8,282 nt of DNA from Prevotella sp. UBA3208. Lineage in GTDB: Bacteria; Bacteroidota; Bacteroidia; Bacteroidales; Bacteroidaceae. The stretch covers positions 4,800 through 13,081 of the forward strand of contig DEWO01000168.1 in the NCBI GenBank assembly GCA_002363695.1. The letters are read 5' to 3'. The notes beneath the pieces were generated by a model. It was not told the origin of the DNA, ran no database searches, and saw only the letters and a program-made list of their open reading frames with translations. Shown one piece after another: positions 1 through 5,500 of the stretch. The position numbers and the translations under genes were made by a program. The number at the start of each line of letters is the position of its first letter. Position 1 is the first letter of the stretch.

Positions 1-779
1 TAGAGGAGATGCACAAGGGCCGTATACCACGTGAGTTCCTGCCCCTGCAGAGCGGTGTGGGCTCAACGGCCAATGCCATCCTCGGAGCACTGGGAGAGGA
101 CAAGCACGTGCCCGACTTCAACATCTATACCGAGGTGATTCAGAACTCGGTCATCGAGATGATGCTCACGGGTCGTGTGAAGGACGCTTCAGCCTGCTCG
201 CTAACAGTCTCGAACGAGTGTCTGATGCAGGTCTATGACAACATGGACTACATGAAGCAGCACCTGACGCTGCGCCAGAGTGAGATTTCAAACTCACCGG
301 AAATCATCCGCCGCTTAGGTGTGATAGCCATCAATACGGCTATTGAGGCCGACCTCTATGGTAATGTGAACTCCACCCACATCAGCGGTACGAAGATGAT
401 GAACGGTATCGGTGGCTCTGGTGACTTCATCCGCAATGCATACCTTTCTATCTTCACCTGCCCGTCGGTGGCCAAGGGTGGTGTCATTTCGTCAATCGTG
501 CCCTTCGTCAGCCATCAGGACTCGTCGGAGCATGATGTCAACATCATCGTCACCGAACAGGGTATTGCCGACCTGCGCGGCAAGTCACCCGCACAGCGTG
601 CCGAACTGATTATCGAGAACTGCGCCCACCCCGACTACAAACAGTTGCTGTGGGACTACCTGAAGATTTCAAAGATGGGTCAGACCCGTCACAACCTGCC
701 TGCTGCCTTCGCTATGCACGACACGCTGGCTCGCAAGGGCGACATGAGGCTGACTGACTTTGCAGAGTACGTGAAATAG
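1..779 (+). CDS. Class I CoA-transferase, acetyl-CoA hydrolase/succinate:acetate CoA-transferase family (C-terminal part)
   Basis: This family moves coenzyme A between acyl groups such as acetate, succinate, propionate or butyrate in the cytoplasm, through a glutamyl-CoA thioester. The frame is open to the left edge (first full codon at 3), so the ATG at 9 is internal. About 258 residues are present and family members are near 500, so roughly the N-terminal half is missing. Visible motifs are a glycine-rich GVGSTANAIL (codons from about 54), the segment IYTEVIQ whose Glu codon at 132-134 fits the catalytic glutamate, and GIGGSGDF (405-428), which matches the conserved glycine loop near the oxyanion hole. 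The C-terminus ends normally with TAG at 777. In a fermentative Bacteroidales, a role in acetate, succinate or propionate formation is plausible, but the acyl specificity cannot be read from this part. cysS follows after 23 bases on the same strand. Confidence 0.88.
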   Translation, partial: EEMHKGRIPREFLPLQSGVGSTANAILGALGEDKHVPDFNIYTEVIQNSVIEMMLTGRVKDASACSLTVSNECLMQVYDNMDYMKQHLTLRQSEISNSPEIIRRLGVIAINTAIEADLYGNVNSTHISGTKMMNGIGGSGDFIRNAYLSIFTCPSVAKGGVISSIVPFVSHQDSSEHDVNIIVTEQGIADLRGKSPAQRAELIIENCAHPDYKQLLWDYLKISKMGQTRHNLPAAFAMHDTLARKGDMRLTDFAEYVK

Positions 780-800
780 TTCATAGTTCATAGTTCATAG
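780..800 (+). repeat. Three perfect tandem copies of TTCATAG before cysS
   Basis: The heptamer TTCATAG occurs three times head to tail with no mismatch. The array is preceded by ATAG, which overlaps the stop codon of the CoA-transferase, and followed by TT and the cysS ATG at 803. It fills practically the whole intergenic gap and occupies the position where a ribosome binding site would be. No Shine-Dalgarno sequence is present. Its function is unknown; a change in copy number would shift the gene spacing by 7 bases. Confidence 0.9.
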
Positions 801-802
801 TT

Positions 803-2305
803 ATGGAATCAAAGTTAGTCATATATAATACGCTGACTCGGCAGAAGGAACGCTTCGAGCCACTTCATGCACCCAATGTGGGCATGTATGTCTGTGGGCC
901 AACCGTCTATGGCGACCCCCATTTGGGGCACGCCCGTCCAGCCATCACCTTCGATCTGGTGTTCCGTTATCTGAAACATCTGGGCTACAAGGTGCGCTAT
1001 GTCCGTAACATTACCGACGTAGGCCACTTGGAGCACGATGCCGACGAGGGCGAGGACAAGATAGCCAAGAAGGCCCGTCTGGAACAGCTGGAACCGATGG
1101 AGATAGCGCAGTACTATACCAACCGCTATCATCAGGCCATGGAGGCACTGAACGTACTGCCCCCATCCATTGAGCCGCACGCTACTGGTCATATCATCGA
1201 ACAGCAGCAGTTGGTACAGCAAATTCTGAACAACGGCTTTGCCTATGAGTCGAACGGCTCTATCTACTTCGATATCGAGGCCTATAACAAGCAGTATAAG
1301 TACGGTATTCTGAGTGGCCGCTCACTGGAGAATATCAAAGACGAAAGCCGCGAACTGGCTGGAGTAGGGGAGAAGCACAATCAGGCCGACTTTGCCCTGT
1401 GGAAGAAGGCTCAGCCCGAGCACATCATGCGCTGGCCGTCGAAGTGGAGCGACGGCTTCCCAGGCTGGCACTGTGAGTGTACGGCTATGGGCCGCAAGTA
1501 TCTGGGTGAGATGTTCGACATACATGGTGGCGGCATGGACCTGGTGTTCCCTCACCACGAGTGTGAGATAGCACAGGCTACTGCTTCTATGGGTCATCCT
1601 GCCGTCAAATACTGGATGCACAACAACATGATTACCATCAACGGTCAGAAGATGGGTAAGTCACTGGGCAACTTCATCACACTGGAGCAGTTCTTCACCG
1701 GCAACCACGAGAAGCTGGAGAAGGCCTACTCGCCCATGACCATCCGCTTTTTCATCCTCTCCGCCCACTATCGTGGCACCGTAGACTTCTCGAACGAAGC
1801 CCTGCAGGCAGCCGAGAAGGGACTGGAGAAGCTGATGAATGCCATCAGCGACCTAGAGCGCATCACCGTTTCCGCACAGTGTGATGCCGAGACCGAGAAG
1901 GTGGTCAAGAACCTGCGCCAGCAGTGCTATGACGCCATGAACGACGACTTTGCCACCCCACAGGTCATCAGCCACCTCTTCGAGGCTTGTACCGTCATCA
2001 ATAAACTGGTAGACCACAAGGCCACCATCTGTGCTGACTGCCTAAAGGAGCTGAAAGAGGTGATGCACCTCTTCACCGAGGACATCCTGGGCCTTTCAAC
2101 GCTTAACACTCAACGCTCAGCTGGCGGTAATGCCGCCCGTGAGGAAGCCTTCGGAAAGGTCATGGACATGGTGCTGGAACTACGTGCCAAAGCCAAGGCC
2201 GACAAGGACTGGGCCACCTCGGACAAGATTCGTGACGAGCTGGCAGCTGCCGGCTTTGAAGTCAAGGACACCAAGGACGGTGTCACCTGGAGACTGAATA
2301 AATGA
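803..2305 (+). CDS. cysS: Cysteinyl-tRNA synthetase
   Basis: This enzyme charges tRNA-Cys with cysteine using ATP in the cytoplasm; it is a class I synthetase and essential. The 500-residue product shows the HIGH-type signature H40-LGH and the KMSKS-type signature K283-MGKS. Zinc ligands are predicted by motif match to the E. coli enzyme: C31 in [10 protein letters not shown]226 in [11 protein letters not shown]251 and E255 in [10 protein letters not shown]. The catalytic Rossmann core is followed by a helical region and a C-terminal tail with the family-typical [18 protein letters not shown]. The ATG at 803 is preferred because the family begins just before the LxIYNTLT segment. The protein is somewhat longer than the E. 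coli enzyme. Part of a variable linker (about residues 432-438) is encoded by a degenerate heptamer repeat. The gene ends with TGA, 13 bases from the convergent mutarotase gene. Confidence 0.98.
   Translation: MESKLVIYNTLTRQKERFEPLHAPNVGMYVCGPTVYGDPHLGHARPAITFDLVFRYLKHLGYKVRYVRNITDVGHLEHDADEGEDKIAKKARLEQLEPMEIAQYYTNRYHQAMEALNVLPPSIEPHATGHIIEQQQLVQQILNNGFAYESNGSIYFDIEAYNKQYKYGILSGRSLENIKDESRELAGVGEKHNQADFALWKKAQPEHIMRWPSKWSDGFPGWHCECTAMGRKYLGEMFDIHGGGMDLVFPHHECEIAQATASMGHPAVKYWMHNNMITINGQKMGKSLGNFITLEQFFTGNHEKLEKAYSPMTIRFFILSAHYRGTVDFSNEALQAAEKGLEKLMNAISDLERITVSAQCDAETEKVVKNLRQQCYDAMNDDFATPQVISHLFEACTVINKLVDHKATICADCLKELKEVMHLFTEDILGLSTLNTQRSAGGNAAREEAFGKVMDMVLELRAKAKADKDWATSDKIRDELAAAGFEVKDTKDGVTWRLNK
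2096..2116 (+). repeat. Degenerate heptamer array inside cysS
   Basis: Three consecutive 7-base units read TCAACGC, TTAACAC and TCAACGC, followed by TCAGCTG, which still matches the start of the unit. The first and third copies are identical and the middle one differs at two positions. Three units make 21 bases, so the insertion keeps the reading frame and codes for STLNTQR (residues 432-438) in a linker just before the C-terminal tail of CysS. The sequence differs from the TTCATAG array before the same gene, but the unit length is identical. Confidence 0.7.
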
Positions 2306-2318
2306 AGCCTCTCACCTC

Positions 2319-2699
2319 TTAATATAGATAGAACATACGTTCCATCATACGCCACTTCTCATCGGAAGTGGCGTTTTCGTTGCATTGCTGGAACTGGGCC
2401 ACATATGCCTCCCACTCTTCCTGTCGGGGTAAGGTGGCCAGACGGGCCATGGCCGTGTCCCAGTCGAAGTCAAGCGGTGTCTCGACAATCATAAACAACC
2501 GAGTACCGAGGATGTATATCTCCATCTCCAGGATGCCTACCGAACGGATACCCTGCTTGATCTCGTCCCAGAAGTGCTCACGGTCGTGGGCCTCCTTGTA
2601 CTTCTTGATTAACTCCGGATTGTCGCGCAAGTCCATGGTCTGGCAGTAGCGTTTCACCGGGCCATGGTACTCCTGTACCTTATAACCTTCTGTCTTCAT
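2319..2699 (-). CDS. L-rhamnose mutarotase family protein (RhaM/RhaU-like)
   Basis: Family members interconvert the alpha and beta anomers of L-rhamnose in the cytoplasm, supplying the form used by the isomerase. The 126-residue product follows the E. coli RhaM pattern along its length: an N-terminal strand (YCQTMDL), then Y34-KEAH38 with W44 (compare YQRRHNPIW in RhaM; the Tyr and His are the catalytic positions there), GIRSVGI, MEIYILG, RLFMIVE, a WEAYV helix and a closing FYL motif. It is about 20 residues longer than RhaM, mostly through about 14 extra residues at the N-terminus. This DREHFW-containing form is a Bacteroidales variant, so the sugar could be another 6-deoxyhexose. The ATG overlaps the stop codon of the upstream peptidase (ATGA), implying translational coupling. 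No rhamnose isomerase, kinase or aldolase gene lies in the window. Confidence 0.85.
   Translation of the reverse strand: MKTEGYKVQEYHGPVKRYCQTMDLRDNPELIKKYKEAHDREHFWDEIKQGIRSVGILEMEIYILGTRLFMIVETPLDFDWDTAMARLATLPRQEEWEAYVAQFQQCNENATSDEKWRMMERMFYLY
2350..2377 (+). terminator. Probable intrinsic terminator of cysS, inside the convergent gene
   Basis: A perfect 9-bp stem CGCCACTTC / GAAGTGGCG (2350-2358 and 2365-2373) with a 6-base loop is followed on the + strand by TTTTCGTTG. It starts 45 bases after the cysS stop codon and lies within the 3' end of the mutarotase gene, where the - strand reads codons for ATSDEKWR. No T-run follows the stem on the - strand, so it should act on cysS transcripts only. 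Confidence 0.7.
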
Positions 2700-3487
2700 T
2701 GTTCGTATGCAGTTTTAGTCATGTAAATGGCAATCACATCCTTCCACATCTTTCGGGCCGACATATATACCAGTCCTTCGTGCGGACCGTCTGTACCCCA
2801 CGAGTTCTTCATCACATAGTAGGGCCGTTGAGCCTCATCCTTCGCCAGTCCGACCACCTCCATTGCGTGTCCACGGCTCTCCCAGCAGACTGGATGACGA
2901 TGGCGCAGTGCCCGGTCGACATGCGCCTTCAGTGTGTCTAAGGGAACGTTCAACAAACGGTTGTGCTCCCAGTTGTCGGGCACCGGCACTTCCACCTTAT
3001 TATAATAAGGAGAGTCTGGCCAGCAGGTCAGCGACAGATATTCATCAGGCGCACACACCGAATGGGCAAACTCCTGTGGCGTATAGCGAGCCCCAAACAT
3101 AAAGACCCATTGTGGTATTGGGAAATCAGGTGTCGCGTCGTCAGGCATCACATCATAGCCCACCATGCCATACCGCCCTATCATGTTGAGCAGCGTCTGA
3201 CACATGGCGCGTTGACTATTCTTAGAGGTGAGCGACTTCTGCTGGTAATCTTTCAGCATACGCCCAATGTAGACGGGGGAGAGGTTTACCGAGTCGCCCC
3301 GCAGGATGTGTTCCGTCTCAATGGTGGCCAGCATGGCATAGGCCCAACACAGTTCTGTCTTACCCTGGTTTTTGACAGGTGTCATGGGCAACAGCATCTC
3401 ATGAGTAAACGTGTGCTGAGGCCGCTTGCGACCACAAGCAGCCAACAACACTATCAGCGCCACGAGAAACATCCATTTTGGTTTCAT
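2696..3487 (-). CDS. Papain-like (C1 family) cysteine peptidase, lipoprotein
   Basis: This is a predicted cell-envelope cysteine peptidase. Starting from the ATG at 3487, the 263-residue product has a lipoprotein signal peptide (MKPKWMFLVALIVLLAAC) with lipobox LAAC and acylated C18. The papain-fold catalytic set is complete: oxyanion Gln41 and nucleophile Cys47 in TPVKNQGKTELCWAYA, His207 in GHAMEVVGL and Asn228 in MKNSWGT. There is no long propeptide between C18 and the catalytic domain, so it may be made active or be a short bleomycin-hydrolase/PepC-like form. Residues after C18 are basic (GRKRP) and lack the acidic cluster linked to surface export in Bacteroidetes, so a periplasm-facing location is more likely (inference). 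A GTG at 3493 would add two residues; the ATG is preferred because it starts a standard signal peptide and the GTG runs into a promoter-like element. The stop overlaps the start of the mutarotase gene. Confidence 0.85.
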   Translation of the reverse strand: MKPKWMFLVALIVLLAACGRKRPQHTFTHEMLLPMTPVKNQGKTELCWAYAMLATIETEHILRGDSVNLSPVYIGRMLKDYQQKSLTSKNSQRAMCQTLLNMIGRYGMVGYDVMPDDATPDFPIPQWVFMFGARYTPQEFAHSVCAPDEYLSLTCWPDSPYYNKVEVPVPDNWEHNRLLNVPLDTLKAHVDRALRHRHPVCWESRGHAMEVVGLAKDEAQRPYYVMKNSWGTDGPHEGLVYMSARKMWKDVIAIYMTKTAYEQ

Positions 3488-3492
3488 GTGCA

Positions 3493-3500
3493 CAAAGGTA
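3493..3500 (-). promoter_or_regulatory. Candidate -7 element (TACCTTTG) of the peptidase-mutarotase unit
   Basis: The - strand reads TACCTTTG, a full match to the Bacteroidetes -7 consensus TAnnTTTG, ending 5 bases before the ATG at 3487. A good -33 TTTG at 19-21 bases upstream is lacking. If used, transcription would begin at or next to the ATG, giving a leaderless or nearly leaderless mRNA. It may be fortuitous. Confidence 0.35.
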
Positions 3501-3540
3501 ACAAATAATTGTGAACTATAATTACAACCCTACACTTTTC

Positions 3541-3572
3541 TTTGGAAAAGAACTTTTTTTTTTGTAATTTTG
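3541..3572 (+). promoter_or_regulatory. Bacteroidetes-type promoter of the M6 protease, with a T10 spacer
   Basis: TTTG at 3541-3544 (-33 element) and TAATTTTG at 3565-3572 (-7 element, TAnnTTTG) are separated by 20 bases, matching the known spacing of the primary sigma factor in Bacteroides. Transcription should start near 3576-3579, leaving a leader of about 15-18 bases before the ATG at 3594. Half of the spacer is a run of ten T (3554-3563). The -33 TTTG sits in the loop of a small inverted repeat, CTTTTC/GAAAAG (3535-3540 and 3545-3550). Confidence 0.75.
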
Positions 3573-3593
3573 TAGCCGACTTAGCATAACAAG

Positions 3594-5399
3594 ATGAAAA
3601 AACTGGTTACACTGATAGCGATATGCATGGTTGTCCTCTTCGTCGAGGCAGCCCCGGCACTGCGTATGCCCATCACCGTCACACAGCCTGACGGTACCAC
3701 ACTCACTGTTGAACAATTCGGTGACGAACACCACTGCTGGACGGTCACCACTGACGGCACACTGGTGGTCAACACCGGTCATGGCTACTTTATAGCCCGC
3801 ATTAACACAGACGGGGCATTGGAAGCCACCGATGTACTGGCTCACGAAATTCACCAGCGCAGCAGTCAGGAACAAGAACTCATAGCCAGTCAGGTTTCTC
3901 GCTACGAACTGTTCCACGAAAAAGGCCAGCAAGCTCTTCGCAGGGCTATGAATATTGGCTCTAGCCGTTTTTACCTGCCCCATCAAGGGGATGTACGCAT
4001 CCTGTGTATCCTGGCTCAGTATCAGGACGTCCAGTTTACTGTCAACGAGCCTCAAAAAGCCTTCAACCAGATGTTGAATGGCGACACACAGGAAGACCTG
4101 GGCAACCAAAACCAATACAACATAGCCAGTGTCCGCCAGTATTTCCAGACGAGCAGCCATGGCAAGTTTTCACCGCAGTTCGACATAGTCGGCCCTGTTA
4201 CCCTACCCCAAAATATGGAATACTATGGTGGAGCAAAAAGCGGCAGTAACAATGACCGTTTCGCCGAATTCTGTAGCGATGCTTTAGCCAAGGTTAAAGA
4301 AGAAAATCTGGTATCCGATTGGAGCGTCTACGACAATAACGGCGACAAGCACGTTGAGCTGATATGTGTCATATACGCAGGGTACGGCGAGAACCAGGGA
4401 GGTGCCGACAATACTATTTGGGCTAAAGCCGGCTACCAAGGCATCAACATCAATGACGAATATACGACCAGCTTCTTCAATTGCAGCTGTGAGAAGTTCC
4501 ACCCCACCAGTGACTATTCCAATTACATCAACGGCACGGGAGTCTTCATCCACGAAATGTCACACTGCATGGGACTGCCCGACCTCTATGCCACCACCTC
4601 TAATGGCTACGTCAACAATCAGGACATGGAGTCATGGGACATCATGGACTACGGCTGCTACAACAACAACGGCTTTGCCCCCAGCCTCTATACGGCCTGG
4701 GAACAGGAGGTCATGGGATGGAGCACCATTCAGCCCATGACGGATGCCAGTCAAATAACCGACCTCACTCCCTTGGACGAAGGTGGCAAAAGCTACAAGA
4801 TAGTCAATCCTGACAATGACCGTGACTACATCGTGCTGGAGAACATCCAGCAACGTGGCCTCAACAAACATGCCCGTGGTCACGGCCTGCTGGTTTACCA
4901 TGTCGCCTATCCCTACACCACCGTCAATATGGGGGATACTCCCAACAACAACCCTGGCAGACCGTCCGTAGCCGTGGTTCCTGCTGGCGGTACGCTCATC
5001 AATAAAAACCTGCGCAAGACCACCAGCAATCCCAACAATCCATACACCAGTGACGAATGGAGAGCCAGCATAGCTGCCTCCACTTTTCCGGGTACCCAGA
5101 ATGTCACTACACTCACCGACGACATGCAACTGCCTAACTACTGCTTCTATGTGGGAGCCACGGATACTAAATCCATAGGCTTCGCGCTGAACAGCATCAC
5201 TGAAAGCAATGGCATCATCTATCTTCAGGTGGGAGACCCGACAGGGATTGAGGAAATGGAGACGGTAAGAGATGGAGACACTAAGAGATGGGATGACGGA
5301 GAGAAGGAGCCGCCCATCTTCAACCTCGCCGGCCAGCGGGTCACCAACCCCACTCGTGGGCTTTACATCCGCAACGGAAAGAAATACCTGATAAAATAA
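3594..5399 (+). CDS. Secreted M6-type (immune inhibitor A-like) zinc metalloprotease with sorting-like C-terminal tail
   Basis: This is a predicted extracellular or surface endopeptidase of 601 residues. A signal peptide (MKKLVTLIAICMVVLFVEA) is followed by a region typical of M6 precursors (FGDEHHCWTVTTDGTLVV), probably a propeptide to about residue 120. The catalytic domain carries H320-EMSH-CMGLPD, an HExxHxxGxxD zinc site with E321 as general base and D330 as likely third ligand, and the Met-turn-like SWDIMDYG, followed by the family-typical AWEQEVMGW. The last 33 residues or so (IFNLAGQRV...GLYIRNGKKYLIK) resemble the short tails common on secreted Prevotella/Bacteroides proteins and related to type IX secretion signals; a full-length sorting domain is not obvious. 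The gene stands alone, reading divergently from the peptidase lipoprotein and convergently with the pectate lyase operon. Its target is unknown; it could serve protein nutrition or process other exported proteins. Confidence 0.9.
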   Translation: MKKLVTLIAICMVVLFVEAAPALRMPITVTQPDGTTLTVEQFGDEHHCWTVTTDGTLVVNTGHGYFIARINTDGALEATDVLAHEIHQRSSQEQELIASQVSRYELFHEKGQQALRRAMNIGSSRFYLPHQGDVRILCILAQYQDVQFTVNEPQKAFNQMLNGDTQEDLGNQNQYNIASVRQYFQTSSHGKFSPQFDIVGPVTLPQNMEYYGGAKSGSNNDRFAEFCSDALAKVKEENLVSDWSVYDNNGDKHVELICVIYAGYGENQGGADNTIWAKAGYQGININDEYTTSFFNCSCEKFHPTSDYSNYINGTGVFIHEMSHCMGLPDLYATTSNGYVNNQDMESWDIMDYGCYNNNGFAPSLYTAWEQEVMGWSTIQPMTDASQITDLTPLDEGGKSYKIVNPDNDRDYIVLENIQQRGLNKHARGHGLLVYHVAYPYTTVNMGDTPNNNPGRPSVAVVPAGGTLINKNLRKTTSNPNNPYTSDEWRASIAASTFPGTQNVTTLTDDMQLPNYCFYVGATDTKSIGFALNSITESNGIIYLQVGDPTGIEEMETVRDGDTKRWDDGEKEPPIFNLAGQRVTNPTRGLYIRNGKKYLIK

Positions 5400-5435
5400 C
5401 AGAGAAACTATTTCCCCCATCGTACACATATTAAA

Positions 5436-5462
5436 GCGGGCTGGACATCACGTCCGGCCCGC
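5436..5462. terminator. Hairpin between the convergent protease and pectate lyase genes
   Basis: An 11-bp inverted repeat, GCGGGCTGGAC and GTCCGGCCCGC, pairs fully if one G-U pair is allowed, around a 5-base ATCAC loop. It lies 37 bases after the protease stop and 39 bases beyond the pectate lyase stop, a suitable place for a bidirectional terminator. T-runs are weak on both sides (GATTTGTTT on +, TTTAATATG on -), so termination efficiency is uncertain. The rest of 5400-5500 shows nothing further that I can support. Confidence 0.7.
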
Positions 5463-5500
5463 CTCCGATTTGTTTAGTAGTTAGTTTGTTGTAGTGTATA

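Noticed and set aside
9..11. ATG near the left edge as the true start of the CoA-transferase
   Set aside because: The frame is open upstream and the protein from this ATG would lack the N-terminal half found in the family, so the gene is cut by the window.
2267..2284. GACACC-AAGGAC-GGTGTC hairpin near the end of cysS, considered as terminator of the mutarotase unit on the - strand
   Set aside because: The stem is only 6 bp, no T-run follows on either strand, and it lies in conserved cysS coding sequence.
2963..3508. A 181-codon open frame on the + strand opposite the cysteine peptidase
   Set aside because: The opposite strand carries a complete lipoprotein signal and catalytic triad, so this frame is a shadow.
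3512..3519. TGAACTAT, which matches the reverse complement of part of the TTCATAG array
   Set aside because: It is a single 8-base match in AT-rich DNA without tandem copies, so chance is a sufficient explanation.
4632..5429. A 265-codon open frame on the - strand opposite the M6 protease
   Set aside because: It lies over conserved protease sequence, including the Met-turn region and the tail, and its translation has no recognisable features.
5472..5499. Possible degenerate heptamers (GTTTAGT, AGTTAGT, TTGTTGT) between the hairpin and the pectate lyase stop
   Set aside because: Matches between units are too poor to separate a decayed array from simple T/G-rich sequence.
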